Below are positions 46,001-53,241 of a stretch of DNA of 64,000 bases, in pieces (position 1 is the first letter of the stretch; every line of letters starts with the position of its first letter). Below the pieces are notes generated by a model. That model was given only the letters and a program-made list of their open reading frames with translations, had not been told where the DNA came from and made no database searches. The DNA is taken from NCBI RefSeq assembly GCF_050633145.1, contig NZ_JBOEFY010000043.1, positions 1 to 64,000 on the forward strand, given 5' to 3'. The stretch comes from Kordia sp050633145 (lineage in GTDB: Bacteria; Bacteroidota; Bacteroidia; Flavobacteriales; Flavobacteriaceae). Made by a program: the position numbers and the translations under genes.

Positions 46001-46625
46001 AGCCTACAGAATAATCTCCTACATTCGCTTCATCCCATTGAGTTGTTTGTGTGTATCCTGCTCTAAAAGCAGCTTTACTTTTATCGTAGAACATTCTATT
46101 TCCAAAGGCTGCATTAAAGGAGCCGTTATTGTCTAATTGATTAGATCCAAATACAAAATCGTCTGTTAGGTTGTTTCCATTTCCGTTGCTTACAACTCCA
46201 CTATTTACTGCAAATACACCTGCATTTCCAGCTTGACCACTATTTAACGCATACATTGCGTATGGTACAAATTGTAGTTTGGAAGTTCCTATTTGTGTAT
46301 AGTTACTGCCGCCTGCTAGATCTACTTGAATGTCAATCCAGTGGTTTTGTGTACTCCAATCAATTGCTTGAAAGTTAGCACCTGATGTTCCGTCTCCAAC
46401 GGGGAATGTAATAACTCCTTGTGCATTGGAAGTTACGGTGTGTACTTCGTTATACAGCACACTTCCAGAAGGTCCGCCAGCAATAATTCTTACTAATACA
46501 GTCATTGACTGATTTGTTGCTGGACTTCCAGTTGCATCGCGTACAACCGCTTGATAATTGAAATTTTGCGCATAGCTAATTATACTGAATACTATTGCTA
46601 GAGCCGTAAGGATATTTTTTTTCAT
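43089..46625 (-). CDS. YadA-head-like fibre protein, three head cycles, C1q-like tip
   Basis: 1178 residues. It has the shared N-terminal module (FNYQAVVRDATGSPATNQSM to FVPYAMYALNS) and then three cycles of YadA-like heads (VGDYSVGFGEGGVASGRNSF, VGPFTVGFGQRNVASGWYAS, VGRGSVAFGEDNVASGNYSF). Each cycle is followed by TDRLxVIGNG, KNGNTTLNGTLTIDGDN and DG-x-ANQ-x-x-TDGSG linkers. Acidic linkers (DLDADPTNEIELP, DDADNDPTNEIELP) resemble thrombospondin type 3 calcium loops. The tip (about 1040-1178: GRFTAPVDGLYFFSAQVRID, SFTLQVESGFNGYLVNKL) is C1q-like and close to that of the 40501 protein. The upstream ECF-type motif has perfect spacing. Confidence 0.83.
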   Translation of the reverse strand: MKKNILTALAIVFSIISYAQNFNYQAVVRDATGSPATNQSMTVLVRIIAGGPSGSVLYNEVHTVTSNAQGVITFPVGDGTSGANFQAIDWSTQNHWIDIQVDLAGGSNYTQIGTSKLQFVPYAMYALNSGQAGNAGVFAVNSGVVSNGNGNNLTDDFVFGSNQLDNNGSFNAAFGNRMFYDKSKAAFRAGYTQTTQWDEANVGDYSVGFGEGGVASGRNSFSMGRNANATGNEAFAFGLNAGGFADYARGFGLNARAYGINSTAIGRQLNANSMAEIQLGQYSNFVSGSIDTWVPTDRLFVIGNGQEDINLALNSDALVMLKNGNTTLNGTLTIDGDNAGSGTSFTLPAQDGTANQIMQTDGSGNVAWVTPAASAIPNGGTNGYVLSTDGSGALSWVTNDDLDADPTNEIELPVQTNESGKFLTTDGTAVAWQDVPNELPTGGTTGQILSTDGSGVYAWVNQTAAASFTTTSNVTSNTNGTIATDDFVFGSSQLDNLTGADDNSRMFFDKSKGAFRAGNEVDGFGGFDDANVGPFTVGFGQRNVASGWYASTLGGQRNVSSGFYSMTMGDNNIASGNYSVALGRNTNASGTESIALGYAITAESRGQTTLGQFNTAVAGNANAHVPTDRLLVVGNGTSDFEGINSSDALVILKNGNTTINGTLTIDGDNQEMEPGYTLPAQDGNANQVMTTDGSGNVAWADASGGATLPAGGTNGQILSTDGNGVYTWVNDATGTSAFSTTANVTSNSNGDTTADDFVFGSTQLDDVTGSTDDDSRMFFDKSKWAFRAGKAFLDDFDTANVGRGSVAFGEDNVASGNYSFVAGFGNTVTNSGSALGSGNIVSGQNAFASGRNLIVDGLSEQVFGYYNIASGGQPDSDVLTDRLFVIGNGTSPSGRSDALVMLKNGNTTLNGQLTIDADNQGAGTGYTLPGQDGTVNQVLTTDGSGNVAWAAVATGAMLPSGGTDGQLLKTDGSGNYAWVTDAVDDADNDPTNEIELPTQSGESGKFLTTDGTNPSWTNTVEATSIKIPSLPAFNVTSNATAYTSAGEKEVGNWNSSVNTDLFNDGSHLNLTNGRFTAPVDGLYFFSAQVRIDAINGASGSVYSRLMIVKNGNKQGFRNGLHSIRNADAGTASWDTQHVSGILKLSAGDYVSVFVESTGDTSFTLQVESGFNGYLVNKL

Positions 46626-46669
46626 TACAGTAGGTTTATGTTTTTTATTTGTTTTACGTGTATACTTTA

Positions 46670-46698
46670 ATGACAGTAAAAAAAATAAGCACCCTATA
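46670..46698 (-). promoter_or_regulatory. Putative ECF-type promoter (ATAGGGT-N16-GTC)
   Basis: Minus strand TATAGGGTG (46698-46690), 15 bases, then GTCAT (46674-46670). It lies 45 bases upstream of the 46625 start. Confidence 0.75.
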
Positions 46699-46734
46699 TT
46701 TTTTATATTTTTTTAGAAAGAAATAAGTTGTGTA

Positions 46735-46767
46735 AAAAAGTCCGAACTTATATATTTCGGACTTTTT
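46735..46767. terminator. Strong bidirectional intrinsic terminator
   Basis: AAAAAGTCCGAA (46735-46746) pairs perfectly with TTCGGACTTTTT (46756-46767). It ends the 46782 gene on the minus strand and insulates it from the next fibre gene, which has its own promoter-like motif. Confidence 0.9.
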
Positions 46768-46781
46768 AATATTCTTTTTAA

Positions 46782-49700
46782 TTAATCAATACTGAATGTT
46801 AAACCATCTAAAGAAACCCAATTTTGAACCACATTAAAGCCTGTAGCAATAATTACCGTTCCATTCGGGTTTACATCTACACGAGTAGCACCATTTTCTG
46901 TTTCTACTGAAAAGATTCTAGTTTTTGTTGGTCTAAAACCAACAGGTAGTGTCATGATAACATCTGCATTATTAATAGCAGAACTTTTATTACATAAGCC
47001 TTCTAAGGTTACCACATTGTTTACTTTTCTATAGCGTGGATCTTGAAAATTTGTTACTGAAAATGATGTGTTATAATATGCCCAACCACTTGCCATTGTA
47101 GCAGCAGTATAAGCACCTGGCGCTACTGTATTGTCTGTCCAAGTATAGCCACCAGAACCGTCTGTTTGCAATACTTGTCCATTACTTCCACCAACTGGTA
47201 ATTCGATTTCATTTAATGGATCGCTATCTGCATCGTTTACTGCATCCGTTATCCAAATAGGTGAAGTTCCATTCGTTGACAATATTTTTCCTGCTTCTCC
47301 AGATTGTGTAGGTAATTCAATTTCATTCGTTGGATCACTATCGGCATCGTTTACAGCATCCGTTACCCAAGCATAGTTTCCTGCGCCATCGGTTTTTAAT
47401 AATTGTCCATCGGTTCCGCCGCTAGGAAGCATTGCTCCAGCAGCAACAGTTATCCAAGCATAGTTTCCTGAACCATCAGTTTTTAATACTTGTCCGTCAG
47501 TTCCACCAGTTGGCAATTCTATTTCATTCATTGGATCGCTATCGGCATCGTTTACAGCATCCGTTATCCAAACTGCAGAAGTACCATTTGTAGATAATAT
47601 TTTTCCTGATTCTCCAGACTGTGTAGGTAATTCAATTTCATTTGTTGGATCGCTATCGGCATCATCTACAGCATCCGTTACCCAAGCATAGTTTCCTACG
47701 CCATCGGTTTTTAATAGTTGTCCATCAGTTCCGCCACTAGGAAGCATCGCTCCACTAGCAACCGCTGCCCAAGCAACATTTCCTGAACCATCGGTAGTTA
47801 GTACTTGATTTGCAGTACCATCTTGTCCTGGTAAAGTATACGAAGTTCCTGAACCTGTATTATCTCCATCAATCGTTAATTGACCATTTAGCGTTGTGTT
47901 CCCATTTTTTAACATGACTAAAGCATCACTAAATCCTACAGCTCTAAAAGCTTCATCTGGATTTGTACCGTTACCAATAACAAATAAACGATCTGTTTCA
48001 ACAAATTGAGTTGCATCTCCTGTTACCCTTGTATTGTGCGTTCCAATAGATGTTTGTCCAAATGATTCTGCTGTTAAATTTGTACCAGCTGTTATTGCAG
48101 CCGCTCCACTAGCAATATTACCTTCTCCTATAGAGACAGAACTCGTGTTATTTGCAATAGAGTTATTTCCAAGCACTATAGAATTGCCACCTACATTAGC
48201 ATCATCCCATTGTGAATTACTTGCTCCACCAGCTCTAAAAGCTTGTTTGCTTTTATCGAAAAACATACGACTGTCATCATTCGTAGCTGTTGTAACGTCT
48301 CCTAATTGTGAACTTCCAAACACAAAGTCGTCTGTAGCTGTATCTCCATTAGCATTGCTCGTTATGTTTGCGGTTGTTGAGAATGCTCCTGAACCTCCTG
48401 CAGCAGCATCTGTCCATGATACATTTCCAGCGCCGTCTGTAGTCATTACTTGATTCGCATTACCATCTTGTGCAGGAAATGTATACCCACGTTCTATTTC
48501 TTGATTATCACCATCAATTGTTAATGTACCATTTATGGTTGTGTTTCCATTTTTTAATATTACAAAAGCATCTGAACGTGTTACACCATCAAAATCAGAA
48601 GTACCATTACCAATTACAAATAAACGATCGGTTGCAACATGAGCATTTGCATTACCTGCCACAGCTGTATTAAATTGCCCAAGTGTAGTTTGCCCTCTAG
48701 TTTCTGCTGTAAGATTATATCCTAAAGCTACTGACTCTAGTCCTGAAGAATGATTGCTTCTACCTAACGCTACAGAATAATTAGCTGAAGCAGTATTATT
48801 GTCTCCCATGGTCATACTATACCATCCTGATGACGTATTACTTTGTCCACCTAAAGTAGAGGCGTACCATCCTGATGCTACATTTCGTTGTCCAAATCCA
48901 ACAGAAAAAGGTCCAATACTAGATTCATTAAATCCTGTAAAACCATCTACTTCATTTCCAGCTCTAAAAGCTCCTAAACTTTTATCAAAGAACATTCTAG
49001 AGTTATCATCTGCTCCTGATACATTATCTAATTGTGTACTTCCAAAAACAAAATCATCGGTTGCAATAGTACCATTAGCATTACTGGTTACATTACTTGT
49101 AGTTGTAAAAGCTGCTGTTGCTGTTTGATCACCCCAAGAATATACTCCTGAACCATCTGTTACTAATACTTGGCCATTAGTTCCTCCAGTTGGCAATTCA
49201 TTGGGTACATCTTGCCAAGCTACGGCAGTTCCGTCTGTTGTTAAGAATTTGCCAGCTTCACCTGTTTGAGCAGGTAATTCAATTTCGTTTGTAGGATCGT
49301 TATCTGCATCGTCATTAGTTACCCACGATAACACTCCTGAACCGTCAGTTGATAGCACATATCCATTTGTCCCTCCATTTGGTATCGCATCTGCTGCAGG
49401 AGTTACCCAAGAAACATTTCCTGCTCCATCGGTTTGCATGATTTGGTTTAGTGTTCCATCTTGTGCTGGAAGTGTAAAAGCTGTACCAGCTCCTTGGTTA
49501 TCACCATCTATAGTAAGAGTTCCATTTAGCGTAGTATTACCGTTTTTAAGCATTACTAACGCATCGCTATTTAAAGCTAGATTTATATCTTCTTGTCCAT
49601 TACCAATCACAAAAAGTCTATCAGTAGCAACCCAAGTATCTGTAGAACCAGATACAAAGTTACTATACTGACCCAATTGAATTTCTGCCATTGAGTTTGC

Positions 49701-50510
49701 ATTTAACTGTCTTCCTATTGCTGTTGAATTGATTCCATTAGCTCTAGCATTAGGACCAAATCCTCTAGCGTAATCTGCAAAACCTCCTGCATTTATTCCA
49801 AAAGCAAAAGCCTCATTTCCTGTTGCATTTGCATTTCTCCCCATAGCAAAAGTATTAGTTCCGCTGGCTAATGCATTTTCACCAAAAGCTGCAGAGTATA
49901 GTCCTACATTGGCTTCATCCCATTTATCTCCATCAGTTTTTCCCGCTCTAAATGCAGCTTTACTTTTATCAAAAAACATGCGTCTATTAAAATCGCTTCC
50001 TATTCCGCCATTGGCATCTAATTGTGTCGATCCAAATACAAAATCATCTGTAATGACATTACCATTGGCATTGCTTACTACACCACTAGCATAATTGAAT
50101 GGCCCTGCATTTGTTGAGTTTGTACTATTTAGCGCGTACATAGCATACGGTACAAATCGTAATTCTGAAGTTCCTATTTGTGTGTAGTTGGTTCCGCCTG
50201 CTAGATCTACTTGAATGTCTATCCAGTGGTTTTGTGTACTCCAATCTATTGCTAGGAAATTGGCTCCTGAAGTACCTCCTCCAACTGGTAAGGTAATTAC
50301 TCCTTGTGCATTGGAAGTTACTGTATGTGCTTCATTGTAGAGAATACTACCATTTGGCGCGCCAGCAATAATTCTTACTAACACACTCATAGATTGGTTA
50401 GTAACTGGTTCTCCAGCTGCATCTCTTACAACCGCTTGGTAATTAAAATTTTGTGAAAATGAAATTGCACAGTAAAATAGTGCAATAGCGAAGAGGATAT
50501 TTTTTTTCAT
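46782..50510 (-). CDS. YadA-head-like fibre protein with phage-tail-like tip
   Basis: 1242 residues, the longest of three paralogues. The N-terminal module and three head cycles are very similar to the 43089 protein (FAMGRNANATGNEAFAFGIN, VGFGQRNVASGWYASTLGGQ). The C-terminal part has an expanded run of acidic linkers: NEIELP preceded by DNDPT, DSDPT, DSDPM, DSDPT and DSDPL. The tip (about 1135-1242) is not C1q-like. It has YRKVNNVVTLEGLCNKSSA, IMTLPVGFRPTKTRIFSVET and VDVNPNGTVIIA, a form seen at the ends of phage tail-fibre and tail-tip proteins. Shaft conservation with tip replacement suggests diversified receptor binding. Confidence 0.83.
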   Translation of the reverse strand: MKKNILFAIALFYCAISFSQNFNYQAVVRDAAGEPVTNQSMSVLVRIIAGAPNGSILYNEAHTVTSNAQGVITLPVGGGTSGANFLAIDWSTQNHWIDIQVDLAGGTNYTQIGTSELRFVPYAMYALNSTNSTNAGPFNYASGVVSNANGNVITDDFVFGSTQLDANGGIGSDFNRRMFFDKSKAAFRAGKTDGDKWDEANVGLYSAAFGENALASGTNTFAMGRNANATGNEAFAFGINAGGFADYARGFGPNARANGINSTAIGRQLNANSMAEIQLGQYSNFVSGSTDTWVATDRLFVIGNGQEDINLALNSDALVMLKNGNTTLNGTLTIDGDNQGAGTAFTLPAQDGTLNQIMQTDGAGNVSWVTPAADAIPNGGTNGYVLSTDGSGVLSWVTNDDADNDPTNEIELPAQTGEAGKFLTTDGTAVAWQDVPNELPTGGTNGQVLVTDGSGVYSWGDQTATAAFTTTSNVTSNANGTIATDDFVFGSTQLDNVSGADDNSRMFFDKSLGAFRAGNEVDGFTGFNESSIGPFSVGFGQRNVASGWYASTLGGQSNTSSGWYSMTMGDNNTASANYSVALGRSNHSSGLESVALGYNLTAETRGQTTLGQFNTAVAGNANAHVATDRLFVIGNGTSDFDGVTRSDAFVILKNGNTTINGTLTIDGDNQEIERGYTFPAQDGNANQVMTTDGAGNVSWTDAAAGGSGAFSTTANITSNANGDTATDDFVFGSSQLGDVTTATNDDSRMFFDKSKQAFRAGGASNSQWDDANVGGNSIVLGNNSIANNTSSVSIGEGNIASGAAAITAGTNLTAESFGQTSIGTHNTRVTGDATQFVETDRLFVIGNGTNPDEAFRAVGFSDALVMLKNGNTTLNGQLTIDGDNTGSGTSYTLPGQDGTANQVLTTDGSGNVAWAAVASGAMLPSGGTDGQLLKTDGVGNYAWVTDAVDDADSDPTNEIELPTQSGESGKILSTNGTSAVWITDAVNDADSDPMNEIELPTGGTDGQVLKTDGSGNYAWITVAAGAMLPSGGTDGQLLKTDGAGNYAWVTDAVNDADSDPTNEIELPTQSGEAGKILSTNGTSPIWITDAVNDADSDPLNEIELPVGGSNGQVLQTDGSGGYTWTDNTVAPGAYTAATMASGWAYYNTSFSVTNFQDPRYRKVNNVVTLEGLCNKSSAINNADVIMTLPVGFRPTKTRIFSVETENGATRVDVNPNGTVIIATGFNVVQNWVSLDGLTFSID

Positions 50511-50542
50511 TTGTAGGTTATTTTGTTTTGTTATATATACTT

Positions 50543-50571
50543 ATGACAGCGGAAAAAGGGCGCACCCTATT
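50543..50571 (-). promoter_or_regulatory. Putative ECF-type promoter (AATAGGGT-N16-GTC)
   Basis: Minus strand AATAGGGTG (50571-50563), 15 bases, then GTCAT (50547-50543). It lies 33 bases upstream of the 50510 start codon. Confidence 0.75.
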
Positions 50572-50662
50572 TTTGAGACATCTTATTTTTCTTGATTGAA
50601 TACTTGTTTTTTTGAGCTACACAAATTTGAGTAAATACCTAGATTAAAACACTTTTTGAGGC

Positions 50663-50682
50663 TATACAAAAAAGTATACAAA
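50663..50682. promoter_or_regulatory. Tandem TATACAAA site 1
   Basis: TATACAAA at 50663 and again at 50675, a 12-base period. The same pair with the same period occurs at 51171 and, with one substitution, at 52965. It is possibly an operator. Confidence 0.45.
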
Positions 50683-50890
50683 TAGATTTTTTAAGAATTC
50701 AACTATCTGTTTTACAGAATTTTAACAGATTAAAGGAAATTATTTCTATTTATCTAGAAGCTTGTTGTTTGGTAGATGGTTTTTTGTTTGTTTTTAGCCC
50801 TGATAGAAGCGGCATCCTTTTTTATGTAGGTACGGAATAAAAAAGATATAGCGGATAGCAGGAATAGCTTCAAAATGATCATACTTTTTC

Positions 50891-50920
50891 AAAAAAAACT
50901 CCCAAGTTTGCACTTGAGAG
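50891..50920 (-). terminator. Intrinsic terminator of the TPR-LuxR gene
   Basis: On the minus strand CTCTCAAGT-GCAA-ACTTGGGAG (50920-50899, one G-U pair, GCAA tetraloop) is followed by eight T (50898-50891). It lies about 290 bases after the regulator's stop codon. Confidence 0.85.
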
Positions 50921-51170
50921 CTTTAAAAAAATACTTATCTCCTCTTCGAAATAAGCATATACTGCAACTATCTTTTCATTGTGAATTTTATATACAATTA
51001 GTATTGTTAAGGATTTTTTATTATTAAAACACCATAAATTAAACAACAACAATCCTTAGTACCTATTGAAACATTTTAATTCATTTTGAAATTATATTAG
51101 TTAGAGTTTTTTATACCTTATAGTTGAAACAAATATGAAAAATGTAATTATTTTAAAGGCTTTTTTTAGG

Positions 51171-51190
51171 TATACAAAAACGTATACAAA
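51171..51190. promoter_or_regulatory. Tandem TATACAAA site 2
   Basis: TATACAAA at 51171 and 51183, a 12-base period, identical in layout to site 1. It lies 17 bases beyond the stop codon of the TPR-LuxR gene. Confidence 0.45.
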
Positions 51191-51206
51191 TTGATACATA
51201 CTGATT

Positions 51207-52838
51207 TTAAGACAGTTCGAGGTAATCTGCAATGCTAACTTCTTTTGGAATGTTTAGTTTTTTGCGTAATCGATAACGCGTTACTACCACACTTTTTCCT
51301 GCAATTCCTAATATGGAAGAAATATCAGCATTGTTTAGGTTTAGTTTTTCTAGCGCTAATAAACGTTCTTCCGATTCTGTGAGCTTATATTCTTTTATTT
51401 TGGTGAAAAATAAAGGATGAACTGAACTGAATTTTTCTTTAAATACTACCCAATCTTCTTTTGTTAGAATTTTAGTATTCGCTAATTCTTGAAGATTGTG
51501 TAAGGTGTTTTTTTCTCCTAATTTTTCGTTTAATACTTGAATTTCTTTATTTAAAGTATCTTGTTCTAAACTTTTAGTAAGTAAAGCCTTTGTGTATTTG
51601 GTTAACTCAAGTTGATTTAGCCTTAATTTATTTGCTAAGTGCTTCGATTTGTTTTTATAGTTTCTTCTAATGAGTGAACTTATAATAAACCCCGCAATTA
51701 GAACAATACACATTAAAAGGAAGTATAGTTGTTTTTTTGAACGTTCATTTTTAGTTATAATTTTGAGTTCATTTTTTTCTTTTATGAATTGCAAACTATC
51801 CGCTAATTTTTCCTGCTTAAACAAATGTTTTAGCTCTAATTCTTGTATTTTTTTAGTAGTTTCGGAGTTAAATACTTTATCAAATTGTTTTTTATAAAGT
51901 CTATAATTTTCAAAAGCATCTTTATAGTTTTCTGCTCGTTTTTGAATAAAACTACGACGCAAATATGCTTTCGATAACTTTTCATCAAAGCCTTCTTTCT
52001 TTGCTATTTTTATAGATTCAAGATTATGATATAAAGCTTTATCATTTTGACTTAAATAGGTGTAACATCTAGATAAATTATGATGTGTACTAAATAAAGA
52101 GATTCTATTTTTTTGTGTTTTGTAGTACTTTAAGTTTTCAAGATATATTGGTAAAGCCATATCAAAATTCTGCTTTCCTTGGTATAAAGTTGCAAGGTTA
52201 GAATTAACGTGGTATATATTTGAAGTGTCATTTATACTCCTAAATAATTGCTTTGCTTTTTCATAACACCATAAGGCTGAATCATTTTTTTTGAAATGTC
52301 GATACGATACGCCCATCATATTGTAAGCAATAGCTTGCCCTTTAATTTCTTTTAATTTTGACTTTAAATCAATCGCTTTTTTAAAATAACGAATTGCCTT
52401 TTTATCAGCATTTAAATCGCGATATACCATTGCGATGTTATGGTAGATATTTGCAATATTGGATGTATCTTTTATGGTTTCATACGCATCTTTAGACTTT
52501 AAGTAATACGCTACAGCCACTGAATAATCACCTTCTCGTTTATTTATAACACCTAGTTGCCCATAAATATTTGCCAACTCATTCGTATACTTATGTTCAG
52601 GATCGCTTTGGATATCATTTAATGCTGTTGTAAAAAATGGCTCCGCTTTTTTATAATTATTATTCAAATGATAATTCCCAATTGCCAATAATGCTTTTAC
52701 TTTTGACGGTGTTGTTTCTGCTAGTTTTACAGCCTTTTGCAACTTAACTAATGTTGTATCTTTTTGATTCAGTTTTTGATTTTGAGAAAAACTGAAAAAG
52801 CTAGCTAATAAGACGAATATTGGTAGTATATATTTCAT
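51207..52838 (-). CDS. TPR-LuxR type membrane-anchored transcription regulator
   Basis: 543 residues with a signal sequence (MKYILPIFVLLASFFSFSQ). TPR repeats span about 40-330 (YSVAVAYYLKSKDAYETI, KKAIRYFKKAIDLKSKL, NDSALWCYEKAKQLF). A coiled-coil and membrane helix (LYFLLMCIVLIAGFIISSLI) are at about 370-390, and a cytoplasmic C-terminal LuxR/GerE-like helix-turn-helix at about 480-540 (TESEERLLALEKLNLNNADI, SSILGIAGKSVVVTRYRLRK). Proteins of this layout are common in Flavobacteriia as one-component regulators with an extracytoplasmic sensor. Its position next to the fibre genes and the TATACAAA sites around it suggest local or autogenous control, but this is inference. Confidence 0.85.
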   Translation of the reverse strand: MKYILPIFVLLASFFSFSQNQKLNQKDTTLVKLQKAVKLAETTPSKVKALLAIGNYHLNNNYKKAEPFFTTALNDIQSDPEHKYTNELANIYGQLGVINKREGDYSVAVAYYLKSKDAYETIKDTSNIANIYHNIAMVYRDLNADKKAIRYFKKAIDLKSKLKEIKGQAIAYNMMGVSYRHFKKNDSALWCYEKAKQLFRSINDTSNIYHVNSNLATLYQGKQNFDMALPIYLENLKYYKTQKNRISLFSTHHNLSRCYTYLSQNDKALYHNLESIKIAKKEGFDEKLSKAYLRRSFIQKRAENYKDAFENYRLYKKQFDKVFNSETTKKIQELELKHLFKQEKLADSLQFIKEKNELKIITKNERSKKQLYFLLMCIVLIAGFIISSLIRRNYKNKSKHLANKLRLNQLELTKYTKALLTKSLEQDTLNKEIQVLNEKLGEKNTLHNLQELANTKILTKEDWVVFKEKFSSVHPLFFTKIKEYKLTESEERLLALEKLNLNNADISSILGIAGKSVVVTRYRLRKKLNIPKEVSIADYLELS

Positions 52839-52964
52839 TATTATATAAATTCAAAACAATCTATGATTAGAATTTAAGTATGATAATTTTAGGAATGAAT
52901 TTACATTGTGGTTTTATTAATTGTAAAATTAATACAATTTAAGAGCTTATGATCCATTAAATAG

Positions 52965-52984
52965 GATACAAAAAAATATACAAA
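52965..52984. promoter_or_regulatory. Tandem TATACAAA site 3 (one substitution)
   Basis: GATACAAA at 52965 and TATACAAA at 52977 keep the 12-base period of sites 1 and 2. It lies about 127 bases upstream of the TPR-LuxR start codon, a suitable place for an autoregulatory operator. Confidence 0.4.
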
Positions 52985-53055
52985 AAACCATAAATCACTT
53001 ATAGTCATGATTTTAAAAATATATTAATCCAGCATACATTTAAATTTAGTACATA

Positions 53056-53145
53056 TTATGCATATCCTATACAGACTAGTAAAGTCATTAATAGTATAAA
53101 GCATATAATTGTAAGTGCTCTGTTAAATGAATATTCTTTTTTCAT
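53056..53145 (-). CDS. Candidate 29-aa membrane micropeptide
   Basis: ATG at 53145 opens a 29-codon frame: MKKEYSFNRALTI then ICFILLMTLLVCIGYA. A charged N-terminus is followed by one hydrophobic helix, the layout of small membrane proteins. It lies about 97 bases after the DUF3570 stop on the same strand. There is no homologue that I recognise, and a frame of this length can arise by chance. The organised charge/hydrophobic split is the only support. Confidence 0.3.
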   Translation of the reverse strand: MKKEYSFNRALTIICFILLMTLLVCIGYA

Positions 53146-53241
53146 GATTGTTGATGCTCTAAAAAAGGTTAAAATTAAAACTTGTAGGTTGTAATTTTAA
53201 CCTTGGTAATTATCGAAAAAACTAAAAACTATTTATATATT

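Larger units (their letters stand above)
50511..51206. other. Regulatory spacer between fibre gene cluster and TPR-LuxR gene
   Basis: No gene is seen in about 700 bases. It contains, in minus-strand order, a tandem TATACAAA site just past the regulator stop (51171-51190), the regulator's terminator (50891-50920), a second tandem TATACAAA site (50663-50682) and the ECF-type promoter motif of the 46782 gene (50543-50571). Confidence 0.65.
52839..53241. other. Spacer upstream of the TPR-LuxR gene
   Basis: About 400 bases. It holds the degenerate tandem site 3 (52965-52984) and one candidate micro-ORF (53056-53145). Otherwise it is AT-rich without recognisable elements. Confidence 0.5.

Noticed and set aside
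36000..50500. Dense short DNA repeats suggesting a CRISPR array or satellite
   Set aside because: The repeats are codon-level repeats within continuous reading frames (BNR, ELWxxDGT, YadA-like heads), with no spacer/repeat alternation.
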